From Chromatiaceae bacterium (GTDB lineage: Bacteria > Pseudomonadota > Gammaproteobacteria > Chromatiales > Chromatiaceae), in the NCBI GenBank assembly GCA_022340805.1, contig JAJDNF010000053.1, positions 1 through 42,355 of the forward strand: DNA of 42,355 nt, in the 5' to 3' direction. A program made the position numbers and the translations under genes. Within the stretch, counting starts at the first letter, position 1. Each line of letters opens with the position of its first letter. The notes under the pieces are model-generated. The model had not been told where the DNA came from. It ran no database searches and saw only the letters and a list, made by a program, of their open reading frames with translations. Of this stretch, positions 8,699 through 17,181 are shown one piece after another.

Positions 8699-9938
8699 AA
8701 CGCAGCGCCTCCGCGGGTTGGGTGCGGTAGGCGCGCCACGCCGGCGCCAGGGTCATCAGCAGGCTCAACAGGAAAGATCCGATACCGACCATCGCGATGT
8801 CCGCCGCCTGAACGTCGGACGGCAGCTTGGCTATGTAATAGATGCTCGGATCGATGAAGCGTACGCCGAACAGCTGTTCCACTGCCGCGACCGCCGATTC
8901 GATATTCAGCGCCAAGGCCAGGCCCACTACGACGCCGACCAGCGTCCCGAAGGCACCCAGCGTGGCACCCTGCACGATGAATATCCGCATGACCTGGCCA
9001 GGGCTTGCACCGAAGGTCTTGAGGATCGCGATATCGCTCTGTTTGTCGACCACCATCATCACCAGAGTCGAGACGATGTTGAACGCGGCGATCACTACGA
9101 TGAAGAACAGCAGCAGGCCCATCATGCGCTTTTCCATCTTCAGCGCGGCGAAGAAATTGCGGTGATAGTCGGTCCAGTTGAGCACCCGGTAGCGACCGTG
9201 TAGCGATTCGGCCAGCTCGAACGCGACCTCGCGCGCCTGCCACACGTCGTCGATGCGCAGCCTGACCCCGGTGACCGCGTCGCCGAGCTGCTGCAATACA
9301 GCCGCGTCATTGATATGCACGATCGCCACGCCACGGTCGTACTCGCCCATGCCGACCTCGAACAGACCTGACACGGTGAAACGCTTGAGGCGCGGAATGC
9401 TGCCGGCGACCGTCACGGTGATCTGCGGCACGATCACGGTGACCTTGTCACCGACCGTCGCACCCAGCACCTCGGCCAGCTCGCGGCCCAGAATGATACG
9501 GAACTCACCGGGCTCGAGATCCGACAACTTGCCCGCGACCATGTGTTTACCGACGTCTACGACCTCCGGTTCCAGCGCGGGATCGATGCCGCGCACGATA
9601 GCCCCGGTAACCTCGCGCTGGTGGCTGAGCATCGCCTGGCCCTCGATGTACGGCGCAGCGCCGAGCACCCGTGGATTGCGGCGGGCCTGCTGCATCGCGT
9701 CTTTCCAGTCCGTCATGCGTCCGTCGAGCGCCTGCACGTCGCCGTGCGAGGCCATCCCGAGGATGCGCTCGCGCACCTCCTTGTGGAAGCCGTTCATCAC
9801 CGACAGCACCGTGATCAGCACCACCACGCCGAGCGCGATGCCCAGGGTCGAGATCAGCGAAATGAAGGAAATAAAGTGGTTGCGGCGGCGCGAGCGCGTA
9901 TAGCGGAGGCCGACGAATAGCGACAAGGGGTGATACAT
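8691..9938 (-). CDS. lolC: Lipoprotein-releasing ABC transporter permease (LolC/LolE family)
   Basis: This is the membrane partner of LolD, 415 residues as usual. An N-terminal helix follows the [22 protein letters not shown] motif typical of LolC/E. A large periplasmic MacB-like domain comes next, then three helices of the FtsX type at the C-terminus (for example [23 protein letters not shown]). Only one permease gene is present beside lolD. Enteric systems have separate lolC and lolE, so this could be a LolF-like homodimeric version, or a second permease may lie elsewhere. The symbol is therefore the best fit, not certain. Confidence 0.9.
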   Translation of the reverse strand: MYHPLSLFVGLRYTRSRRRNHFISFISLISTLGIALGVVVLITVLSVMNGFHKEVRERILGMASHGDVQALDGRMTDWKDAMQQARRNPRVLGAAPYIEGQAMLSHQREVTGAIVRGIDPALEPEVVDVGKHMVAGKLSDLEPGEFRIILGRELAEVLGATVGDKVTVIVPQITVTVAGSIPRLKRFTVSGLFEVGMGEYDRGVAIVHINDAAVLQQLGDAVTGVRLRIDDVWQAREVAFELAESLHGRYRVLNWTDYHRNFFAALKMEKRMMGLLLFFIVVIAAFNIVSTLVMMVVDKQSDIAILKTFGASPGQVMRIFIVQGATLGAFGTLVGVVVGLALALNIESAVAAVEQLFGVRFIDPSIYYIAKLPSDVQAADIAMVGIGSFLLSLLMTLAPAWRAYRTQPAEALRYE

Positions 9939-10112
9939 GGGCGAATTAGATCACAAAGCGGAGCCGATCGAGGTGTAAAGCAGGCCGCGCAGGTTTGTCG
10001 GGCATCGATTCATGGTTAAACTCAACAACAGGAGGCAGGCATTCCGAGCCGCCGCACCCGAGCGCTGCTCGCGCCCCTGCTTTGAGCGATACATTTCCCG
10101 GGAGTTCAATTG

Positions 10113-10397
10113 ATGAAACGATTTGGCCTGGCGCTTTCGTTAACGGTCGCCGCCACCCTGACGGCGCATGCCGACACCCTGTTGCTGGACGCGATTGGCA
10201 CCGCACCACCCAACAGCGCGAGCGGAGTGCCCCGGCCAAGCCGCGGTGCCAGCATGACCGACGTCAAGGCCCGCTTTGGCGAACCCGCAAGCATCAAGGA
10301 TGCGGTCGGGCAGCCGCCGATCACCCGCTGGCAGTATCCCGCCTACACCGTGTATTTCGAACACGACCGGGTGATCGACGTCGTCGTGCACCGCTAG
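10113..10397 (+). CDS. Small exported protein resembling the BamE/SmpA fold
   Basis: This 94-residue protein begins with a signal peptide (MKRFGLALSLTVAATLTAHA). The mature part has RGASMTDVKARFGEP followed by RWQYPAYTVYFEHDRVIDVV. This is the pattern 'DV...FGEP...W.Y....V.F....V' seen in small BamE/SmpA-like periplasmic domains, but no lipobox cysteine is present. GGGAG eight bases before the ATG at 10113 fixes the start. The gene stops one base before a GTG of aguA, so it probably heads the aguAB operon, though no link to polyamine metabolism is obvious. Confidence 0.7.
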   Translation: MKRFGLALSLTVAATLTAHADTLLLDAIGTAPPNSASGVPRPSRGASMTDVKARFGEPASIKDAVGQPPITRWQYPAYTVYFEHDRVIDVVVHR

Positions 10398-10407
10398 GGT
10401 GCCGACG

Positions 10408-11469
10408 GTGCCGAAGGCCCGCCTGCCTGCCGAGTGGGAGCCGCAGGCCGGCGTGATGCTGACCTGGCCGCATGAGGATACCGACTGGGGCGACCGGCTG
10501 CCGGTCGTCTACCCGGTATTCGCTGCCATCGGCAGTGCCATCAGCGCACACGAGATACTGCTGTCGGTATGCCAATCGACCGCTCATGCAGCGCGGGTGC
10601 GCCAGCTGCTGCGCGAGCGTGGCGCGGCGGTGGACAGGCTGCGGTTCTGTATCGCGCCGAGCGACGACAGCTGGGCGCGCGACCACGGCCCGCTGACCAC
10701 CGTCGCCGGCGGGCGCGCGCTGCTCAACGACTTCATCTTCAACGGTTGGGGTGGCAAGTTCGCGGGCGCGCGCGATTCGGCCATCTCAGGCACGCTGCAG
10801 GCGCAGCGGGTATTTCCGGCGACCGAGATGCACAGGCGCGAGTTCGTCCTGGAGGGCGGCGCGATCGAGACCGATGGGGCCGGCACGCTGCTGGCGAGGC
10901 GTTCATCGGTTATTACCGATACGCGCAACCCCGGTCTGCGCCAGGCGGACGTCGAACGCCTGCTCGGCGACTATCTTGGCTTCGATCGCTTCCTGTGGCT
11001 CGATCATGGTGACGTCTCCGGCGACGACACGGACGGACATATCGACACCCTCGCCCGCTTTGCCGCGCCCGACACCATTGTCTATGCCACGGCCCCTGCC
11101 AACGACGCGGACCACCCCGGGCTGGACGCGATGGAGGGCCAGTTGCGCGGGCTGCGCACCCGCTCCGGCAGCCCCTATCGCCTGCTGCCGCTGCCCTTCC
11201 CGGGCGTACATCTTGACCGCGACGGGCGTCGGCTGCCGGCCACCTACGCGAATTTTCTGCTCATCAACGACGCGGTCCTGCTGCCGACCTATGCCGTCGC
11301 CGAGGATGCCGAGGCGATCGCGGTCCTTTCCGGGGCCTTCCCCGGCCGCGATGTCATCCCGGTCGACTGCCGCGACATCATCGAACAGAACGGCAGCCTG
11401 CACTGCCTGACCATGCAGTTCCCGGCGCAGGTCGAGCTGCGCGACAGCCTGGAGTTCACCACCGCATGA
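10408..11469 (+). CDS. aguA: Agmatine deiminase
   Basis: AguA hydrolyses agmatine to N-carbamoylputrescine and ammonia in the cytoplasm. The product, 353 residues from the GTG at 10408, opens with LPAEWEPQAGVMLTWPHEDTDW, as the family does. WARDHGPL lies around residue 90, FNGWGGKF around residue 110, and the catalytic cysteine is in NGSLHCLTMQ near the C-terminus. AGGG eight bases ahead favours the GTG at 10408; a GTG at 10399 is the alternative. Its stop overlaps the aguB start (ATGA), so the two enzymes of the route are coupled. Confidence 0.95.
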   Translation: MPKARLPAEWEPQAGVMLTWPHEDTDWGDRLPVVYPVFAAIGSAISAHEILLSVCQSTAHAARVRQLLRERGAAVDRLRFCIAPSDDSWARDHGPLTTVAGGRALLNDFIFNGWGGKFAGARDSAISGTLQAQRVFPATEMHRREFVLEGGAIETDGAGTLLARRSSVITDTRNPGLRQADVERLLGDYLGFDRFLWLDHGDVSGDDTDGHIDTLARFAAPDTIVYATAPANDADHPGLDAMEGQLRGLRTRSGSPYRLLPLPFPGVHLDRDGRRLPATYANFLLINDAVLLPTYAVAEDAEAIAVLSGAFPGRDVIPVDCRDIIEQNGSLHCLTMQFPAQVELRDSLEFTTA

Positions 11470-12356
11470 ACAGACGTACCGTTACCGCCGCGTTGATCCA
11501 GCACGCCGACCAGGGCGACGCGGCCGGCAATCTGGACCTGATCGCCGCCGAGGTTGCGGCCGCCGCCGCGCAAGGCGCGCAGCTGGTCCTGTTGCAGGAA
11601 CTGCATAACGGCGCGTATTTCTGCCAGAGCGAGGACACTGCGCGCTTCGACCTCGCCGAACCGATACCGGGGCCCAGCAGTGCGCGTCTGAGTGCGCTGG
11701 CCCGTGCGCATGCGGTGGTGCTCGTCGCCTCGCTGTTCGAGCGCCGCGCGGCCGGCCTGTACCACAATACCGCCGTGGTGTTCGAACGCGACGGGGGCCT
11801 TCTCGGCCGCTACCGCAAGATGCATATCCCGGATGATCCGGGCTTCTATGAAAAATTCTATTTCACCCCGGGCGATCTCGGCTTCAGCCCGATCGATACC
11901 TCGCTCGGCCGACTCGGCGTGCTGGTCTGCTGGGACCAGTGGTACCCCGAGGCCGCGCGCCTGATGGCGCTGGCGGGCGCCGAGCTGCTGCTCTACCCGA
12001 CTGCGATCGGCTGGGACATGCGCGATTCGCAAGACGAGCGCGAGCGCCAGCGCGAGGCCTGGCTGACGGTCCAGCGCGGTCATGCCGTGGCCAATGGCAT
12101 CCCGGTGTTGGCCTGCAATCGGGTCGGCTTCGAGGCCGCGCCGCAGGCAGCCGATGCGGGCATCCGGTTCTGGGGGCATTCCTTCGTATGCGGGCCACAG
12201 GGTGAGTGGCTGGCGCGTGCCGGCGAACAGGCGCAGACGCTGCTGGTCGAGATCGATATGGCACGTAGTGAGGACGTGCGCCGAATATGGCCTTTTCTAC
12301 GTGATCGCCGCATCGACGCCTACCAGGACCTGACTCGCCGATTCATCGACTGCTGA
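11466..12356 (+). CDS. aguB: N-carbamoylputrescine amidase
   Basis: AguB is a nitrilase-superfamily enzyme that turns N-carbamoylputrescine into putrescine, CO2 and ammonia, completing the agmatine route started by AguA. The 296-residue product shows the Glu-Lys-Cys triad in its usual contexts: LLQELHNGAYFCQSED, GRYRKMHIPDDPGFYEKFYF and VLVCWDQWYPEAARLMAL. The phrase FYEKFYFTPGDLGF is characteristic of AguB within the superfamily. The start overlaps the aguA stop as ATGA. The gene ends five bases from the stop of the convergent DUF3530 gene. Confidence 0.95.
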   Translation: MNRRTVTAALIQHADQGDAAGNLDLIAAEVAAAAAQGAQLVLLQELHNGAYFCQSEDTARFDLAEPIPGPSSARLSALARAHAVVLVASLFERRAAGLYHNTAVVFERDGGLLGRYRKMHIPDDPGFYEKFYFTPGDLGFSPIDTSLGRLGVLVCWDQWYPEAARLMALAGAELLLYPTAIGWDMRDSQDERERQREAWLTVQRGHAVANGIPVLACNRVGFEAAPQAADAGIRFWGHSFVCGPQGEWLARAGEQAQTLLVEIDMARSEDVRRIWPFLRDRRIDAYQDLTRRFIDC

Positions 12357-12361
12357 TTACA

Positions 12362-13165
12362 TCAGGGCTTCCGCAGCGCCCGATCCAGCCATGTCGAGAC
12401 CGCGTCGACCAGTGCCTCGCCTCGGTCGGCAAAGTAATGCTCGGCGTCGGGGATCACGACCTGCCGGTTCAGCGGATTGCCGCCGCGCTGCATCGCCGCC
12501 TGGCGTTGTGGCGCCAAGCGCCGGACGGCCGGGAAATCCTGTTGCGCGTACACGTCGAGGATCGGGCCACCGATCTTGTCCAGCGCAAAAGGCTCGACCA
12601 TCTGCTGGCGATAATCGGTCGCCCCCATGCCGATGCCGACGAAGGCATCGAACTGGCCGACGGCCTGCGCGCCCTTGACGTTCATCCAGTGCTGCGCCAT
12701 GTGCGAAGCACAGCTGTGCGCCAACAGCACCACGGGCCCCGGCGCTGTCGAACGCGCCGTGGCGATCGCAGCCTCGATCCGCGGTCCCGCCCAGTCGAAG
12801 ATTTGGACGTAGTCGAAATACTTCGCGCTAGCGTCCAGGACCGGCATCTGGATAGACAAGGTATTCCAGCCGTGGGTGCTCAGACCGATGCGCAGCGGCT
12901 GTACGACGTCCACCCAGTCCGGATGAAAACCCCGGCCGTGCAGAATAATGACGGTGCCCCTCGCCGGCGCCTGGGTGCTGTTTGTATAGATGCCCAGAAA
13001 CAGCTGGCCGTCGGTGGCCGAGAGCTGCAACGGCTCGCCGTCCAGAATCGTATCGACGATCTCGTCGGCCATGCGCCGCTCACGCGCCAGATCGGGTTGT
13101 CGGGCAGCGGCCGCGGGCAGCACTATGCACAGCATCAGAAAAGCGCAGCAGAGTCGCATGGGCAT
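12362..13165 (-). CDS. DUF3530 family protein, alpha/beta-hydrolase-like, exported
   Basis: From the Met at 13165 the product is 267 residues with a signal peptide (MRLCCAFLMLCIVLPAAAA). The rest has alpha/beta-hydrolase features: the oxyanion-type strand GTVIILHGRGFHPDW, the predicted nucleophile elbow VVLLAHSCASHM (AHSCA instead of the usual GxSxG), and a late histidine in VIPDAEHYFADR. This matches DUF3530, whose substrate is unknown. The frame is open to 13201, but that would place a charged stretch before the signal peptide. It is convergent with aguB and has no obvious partner. Confidence 0.8.
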   Translation of the reverse strand: MPMRLCCAFLMLCIVLPAAAARQPDLARERRMADEIVDTILDGEPLQLSATDGQLFLGIYTNSTQAPARGTVIILHGRGFHPDWVDVVQPLRIGLSTHGWNTLSIQMPVLDASAKYFDYVQIFDWAGPRIEAAIATARSTAPGPVVLLAHSCASHMAQHWMNVKGAQAVGQFDAFVGIGMGATDYRQQMVEPFALDKIGGPILDVYAQQDFPAVRRLAPQRQAAMQRGGNPLNRQVVIPDAEHYFADRGEALVDAVSTWLDRALRKP

Positions 13166-13448
13166 TCGGCTTTCCCGCTTATTGTCGTTATTCCTGGCCA
13201 TTCCAGCGCGCCCCGGTGGCCGGCAGCCGCTGGCCAGGGCCGCGTTGAGTACTGAATTTATAAATCAAAATTTTGCTATCTCACAAGAATAGAAACATGC
13301 CGGCCTTCTGCGCTATATTGCGCACCGAGAGCGGCGGCTACGCGACAACACCCAGGACAGCCCGCACACGCAGCAGCAATGACCGAGGGCCGCCGAGATC
13401 CACATGGATCGTACTGTTTTGGGCACTACTATGGAGGTCGAAGCTCAC

Positions 13449-13625
13449 ATGCGTTTTGTACTTGCGCTACTGATTGCGCTGACCCTTACCATCGGCTGGC
13501 AATCCACCGTCCTGGCCACCGGCAGTGCAAGCAGTGCGCAGACCGACACCGCCAGCGACGCCGACAGGGACACCAAGAAGAAGACCGACAATGGGGCCGC
13601 TGACGACGAACCCGATTGTGAGTGA
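13449..13625 (+). CDS. Tiny exported acidic protein
   Basis: This 58-residue product starts MRFVLALLIALTLTIGW, a clear signal peptide. After an LATGS cleavage-like site comes a short low-complexity tail rich in Ser, Thr, Asp and Lys that ends DDEPDCE. GGAGG lies eleven bases before the ATG. An in-frame ATG at 13404 would bury the signal peptide behind a polar leader. It precedes the exported rhodanese by 100 bases on the same strand and may be transcribed with it. The single cysteine near the end could be reactive or lipid-exposed, but nothing defines a function. Confidence 0.6.
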   Translation: MRFVLALLIALTLTIGWQSTVLATGSASSAQTDTASDADRDTKKKTDNGAADDEPDCE

Positions 13626-13725
13626 CAGACAAACGTCGGAACACTGCTCAACAGACCGGCCAATGCCCACATCAGGACATGTTGCCGATCAGGAATGCGA
13701 TAGCGGATCAGGAGAATTTGCGCGG

Positions 13726-14382
13726 ATGAAACTGAATACCAATGCCGCCATCTCGGCAGGCGTCCTGTGCCTGGTACTCACGACTGGCGCCAGCGCCGCC
13801 GACCTCGCGGTCGGCATCAGCCGGTCCATGGACAAGTTCGAGGGTAAGCTGAATGGCAAGCCGATCACGATCATGCGTAACCAGGATCAGACCGCGACGG
13901 TAAACCCGGCATTCGCCAAGACCTCGCGTAAATGTCCGCCGTTCTGCATCCAGCCCGCGCATCTCGCCGACGGCGTAGAGACCATCGGCGAACTCGAGGT
14001 CGTTGAATACGTGCAAAGAATGGCCGGCGGCGACGAAAGCATTCTGCTGATCGACTCGCGCACGCCGGACTGGGTAACCAAGGGAAGCATCCCGGGTGCC
14101 ATCAATATCCCCTGGACCAAGCTCAATCTGTCCAAGGGCGCAGACCCGATCTCGATCGCTGAGATACTGACCGGAAAGTTCGGCGCAAAGGACATCGAAG
14201 GATTGTGGGACTTCAGCGAAGCTAAAACGCTGGTCATGTTCTGCAACGGCATGTGGTGCGGGCAATCGCCCAACAACATCGAGAATCTGCTGCGCTTTGG
14301 CTACCCGGCGAGCAGGATCAAGTGGTACCGCGGCGGCATGCAGGACTGGGAAATCCTCGGCCTGACCACCGAGAAACTCTGA
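13726..14382 (+). CDS. Exported rhodanese-domain protein
   Basis: This is a 218-residue protein with a signal peptide (MKLNTNAAISAGVLCLVLTTGASA). A linker contains a cysteine pair (KCPPFC) near residue 68-73, then a rhodanese domain begins around residue 100 (ILLIDSRTPDWVTKGSIPGAINIPW). The active-site loop is MFCNGMWCGQSPN, with the catalytic cysteine expected to be the first of the two. The ending WYRGGMQDWEILGLTT is typical. Rhodaneses move sulfane sulfur between thiols; here this would happen in the periplasm. AGGAG precedes the ATG by eleven bases. The DsrE-like gene follows on the same strand. Confidence 0.88.
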   Translation: MKLNTNAAISAGVLCLVLTTGASAADLAVGISRSMDKFEGKLNGKPITIMRNQDQTATVNPAFAKTSRKCPPFCIQPAHLADGVETIGELEVVEYVQRMAGGDESILLIDSRTPDWVTKGSIPGAINIPWTKLNLSKGADPISIAEILTGKFGAKDIEGLWDFSEAKTLVMFCNGMWCGQSPNNIENLLRFGYPASRIKWYRGGMQDWEILGLTTEKL

Positions 14383-14493
14383 TCCAGGCCGGCCAGCAAA
14401 TCGAACTTGCGCGTTAGCGTGCGCTTAGAAGTCCAGGATGCACTCATGCAGAGCCATCTCGAATAAGGGCCATTCCCTCTAGGGGTTGTTTCG

Positions 14494-14997
14494 ATGATCA
14501 GAGTCCTGTTGTCCGCGCTGCTGCTCGGGACGCTCGCCACCCAGGCCCTGGCCGGGAAGACGGTCTTCCCGGAGTACCGGGAGCCCAGGGTGGTCTTCGA
14601 CTTCTTCTTCGCCGATCCGGGCAGTATCGACAGCGGCCTGTACTGGATCCGATCGTTCATGAAACCCTTGACCGACGAGCCGTACGATATGCCACCCGAG
14701 GCGATGGATATCGTCGTGGTCGTTCATGGCACCGAGATTGTCACGCTGGCGAAACACAATTACGAAAAATACCGCGATGCTGTAGAGCGCATGCGTTACT
14801 ACGCCAGCCTCGGCGTGCACTTCAAGGTCTGCGGCATCGCCGCACAGGAATACGCATACGACGACAATACCTTCTACGACTTTGTCGAGATCGTCCCCTC
14901 GGCAATGACGGAACTAGCCCATTGGCAGCAGCAGGGCTACGGACTGGTGATCCCGCAGATCCTCGAAAAGCGCCATACCATCGAAGATATCCGCTAG
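14494..14997 (+). CDS. Exported DsrE/DsrF-like protein
   Basis: This 167-residue product has a signal peptide (MIRVLLSALLLGTLATQALA). A DsrE-like fold follows: IVVVVHGTEIVTLAKHNYEK, a helix with YRDAVERMRYYASLGVHF, then KVCGIAAQEYAYD, with a single conserved cysteine in the place where DsrE/TusD-type proteins carry the sulfur-accepting residue. The tail has QQQGYGLVIPQ. AGGGG eight bases before the ATG supports the start. Lying downstream of an exported rhodanese, it could accept sulfur from it; this is inference from context. Confidence 0.85.
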   Translation: MIRVLLSALLLGTLATQALAGKTVFPEYREPRVVFDFFFADPGSIDSGLYWIRSFMKPLTDEPYDMPPEAMDIVVVVHGTEIVTLAKHNYEKYRDAVERMRYYASLGVHFKVCGIAAQEYAYDDNTFYDFVEIVPSAMTELAHWQQQGYGLVIPQILEKRHTIEDIR

Positions 14998-15013
14998 GTT
15001 CGGACTCGGTATC

Positions 15014-15081
15014 TAACGGCGCATTGCATCGCATGCCGCGCCCCTCACGGCAGCGTGCAATAGCGCAGCGCATTGCACCCT
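15014..15081. repeat. Hairpin repeat related to those at 7.8-8.0 kb, opposite orientation
   Basis: The unit begins TAACGGC and ends TTGCACCCT, the reverse complement of the ends of the 7841-7882 and 7966-8009 units. Inside it, GTGCAAT (15055-15061) and ATTGCAC (15072-15078) form a perfect 7-bp stem with a 10-base loop. It lies between the end of the DsrE-like gene and the end of the outer-membrane barrel gene, again between two gene ends. Confidence 0.6.
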
Positions 15082-15208
15082 TTGCGACGATACCCGGTGC
15101 GTCACGACTAGCGCCTGTTCACCCTACTCGGGCCGGATCGCCCGCCCATACAGCCCCGCGCAATATGTGCCAAACAGCACGAAGCGCCACACCAAAAAGC
15201 CGCTGCAT

Positions 15209-16390
15209 TCAGAAGAATCGCGTCACTTTAAGCTCGATGTAGTCGTCGCTGCGTAATCCGAACAAGGGGTCACTGTCGACGACATCGTTCCATAGTCGCG
15301 CCTGCAGTCCGAGCTTCCAGGCGTTGCCCATCCGCCGGCTGGCCTCCAGGTTGAACAGGCGCGAACCGTTGTCCCAGTCCTGGATGACGCCGGCAAGTAT
15401 CTCGGTGCCCGCAACATCATTGGCTGCCCAGCGCAGGCCAAGGAATAGGTCACGGTTGAACGGCGAGGTCGACTCGGTGCCGCGTTCGTCCCACATCAGC
15501 TCGGTCAGCACACCGAGATCGCCGCTGCCCTCGAGGATGCCGTAGAAGGTGTATTCAAACCCACCGGTCGCAACGAAGAACGAAGGCCCCTGCCCCTGCC
15601 GATAGAGGGCCTCCAGCTTCCACAACCAGTCACCGACGGCCCCCTGAACGTCGAGGCTGGTCTGGTGAATGATTTCGTAATGCGGGATCAGCACCGGCTG
15701 CCCGTCCCTGTCCAGGTCGAACGTCAGGCTGGGTTCACGTCCGGTGCCATAAAAGTGCGCCACACCCAGATCCCAGTCGCCGAGACTGCGCGACCAGCGC
15801 AGCGCGAAATCCGGATGGTATTGCCGGCGATGGTTCTCGTAGTCGGCCAATTCAGCCGCTATGCGCGGTTGGGTGCGCGGTCGACCCTCGAGCGAGGGAT
15901 AGCGTCGTTCCCGGAACCAGGGCAGGTAGAACATATCGAGCGTGCCCCAATCCCTTTCCAGCGAGAGCTTGAGCATCGGCTGGCCGAGTTTCTGTTCGCC
16001 GTCCGGATTCTCGACCACGTCGGTCTGGTTGATGATGTCGACCAGGTGATACACCTCGGTCACGCCCCAGAATACCTTTGTCACTCCCAGCCTGATCTCG
16101 AGACCGTCATCGTGATACAGCCACACCGCCTCGCGCAGATCGGCGTGCGTGCGCTCCTCATCATGCTGGTCGAGGCGCGCGAACGGCTTCAGTGTGAAGC
16201 TCTGACGGCCTTCGTCCCAGCGCGTGTGGAACTCGATCTCGCCGCTCAACGACAGGTTGGCATCATGCTGTGCCGGGTCGACCGGTGCCTGGGTAAATCC
16301 CCGCCCCTCCAGGGCGATCTCGCCGCGCCAGTCAGCGCCCGCCAGACCTGGCAGCAACGCCGCGCACAGCACGGCGGACAGCCCCCTCAC
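15209..16390 (-). CDS. Predicted outer-membrane beta-barrel protein
   Basis: From a GTG at 16390 the product is 393 residues with a signal peptide (MRGLSAVLCAALLPGLAGA). A long run of alternating polar/aromatic strands follows (for example IRLGVTKVFWGVTEVYHLVD, later FNLEASRRMGNAWKLGLQAR), and the last residue is Phe in a YIELKVTRFF strand, the signal for outer-membrane barrel assembly. The start overlaps the stop of the LolA-like gene as GTGA, so translation is coupled. The frame is open further upstream but reads as a shadow there. It probably forms the outer-membrane component of the MMPL system. It resembles DUF1302-type barrels, but I am not certain of the family. Confidence 0.8.
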   Translation of the reverse strand: MRGLSAVLCAALLPGLAGADWRGEIALEGRGFTQAPVDPAQHDANLSLSGEIEFHTRWDEGRQSFTLKPFARLDQHDEERTHADLREAVWLYHDDGLEIRLGVTKVFWGVTEVYHLVDIINQTDVVENPDGEQKLGQPMLKLSLERDWGTLDMFYLPWFRERRYPSLEGRPRTQPRIAAELADYENHRRQYHPDFALRWSRSLGDWDLGVAHFYGTGREPSLTFDLDRDGQPVLIPHYEIIHQTSLDVQGAVGDWLWKLEALYRQGQGPSFFVATGGFEYTFYGILEGSGDLGVLTELMWDERGTESTSPFNRDLFLGLRWAANDVAGTEILAGVIQDWDNGSRLFNLEASRRMGNAWKLGLQARLWNDVVDSDPLFGLRSDDYIELKVTRFF

Positions 16391-17181
16391 TTGGCGCGTT
16401 TCAGGCTGTTGGTGGTGAAGTCTGAATCTTCGAGCCCGACCCGGAACGCGTAGTTCTGCCAGGTCAGCAGGGTGCTCTTGCCCGTCTGGTGGTTCTGCAT
16501 GAACATCTCGCGCGCGCGCCAGAAGCGCTCCAGGTAGCGTTGATAGCCGGTGAAGGTCAGGGTCTTCAGCAGACTGTCCTTGCGATCGTAGAACTCGATC
16601 TTGATCGGCCGGTATTCGGCCTGATCGATCCACACCAATTGCCGCCGGTAACCGGAATTCTCATCCACCGGGTCACGTTCGATTAGGAACATTGCCTGTC
16701 CGTCGAGGGTATCGTCCTGCACGTAGCGATAGGTGTATTTCTCGATCTCCTGCGATGCCAGGTCCTCGTACGCAAACTCGCTGCCCATAAATGGCCCCGA
16801 CTTATTGCTCGACGAGATGCGCTTTACCCGTTTCACAGCTGGCAGGTAGAGCCACTGATCGTCCGATCCGGTCTTGTGAGAGAAGGTCAGCAGCGCGGTT
16901 CCCTGCACGTCCAGCGGAGAATCGAAGATGATCATGGTCTTGTCACCATCGCCGTCCACCTCGAGGGCCTGGGTGCGCATTTGGCGCTGGCTCTCCTCGC
17001 CGTGCCGGTTGCGCAGCAGCATGGTCAGTTCGGCACGAAAGTCGTGGAAACCGGTATCACGGCGGTCCGCCTCGGTAGCGATCTCCAGGCCGCGGGCAGC
17101 CGCCTCGCCAGCCCCGTCGACCGCGGCAGCAGGCATCGCGCCCAAAAGACTAAGTGCGATCAGCAGTGACGTCGCGCGCAT
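16387..17181 (-). CDS. Outer membrane lipoprotein-sorting protein (LolA/LolB-like fold)
   Basis: This 264-residue product has a signal peptide (MRATSLLIALSLLGAMPAAA) and the pattern of the periplasmic 'outer membrane lipoprotein-sorting' family: FRAELTMLLRNRHGEESQR, TALLTFSHKTGSDDQWLYLP, VKRVKRISSSNKSGPFMGSE and a late strand TFTGYQRY. These proteins share a hydrophobic-groove fold with LolA and are found beside MMPL/RND exporters. GGAGG eight bases before the ATG at 17181 sets the start. It overlaps the MMPL gene by 32 bp and the barrel gene by 3-4 bp. It probably shuttles a lipid or acylated cargo from the transporter to the outer membrane. Confidence 0.88.
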   Translation of the reverse strand: MRATSLLIALSLLGAMPAAAVDGAGEAAARGLEIATEADRRDTGFHDFRAELTMLLRNRHGEESQRQMRTQALEVDGDGDKTMIIFDSPLDVQGTALLTFSHKTGSDDQWLYLPAVKRVKRISSSNKSGPFMGSEFAYEDLASQEIEKYTYRYVQDDTLDGQAMFLIERDPVDENSGYRRQLVWIDQAEYRPIKIEFYDRKDSLLKTLTFTGYQRYLERFWRAREMFMQNHQTGKSTLLTWQNYAFRVGLEDSDFTTNSLKRAK

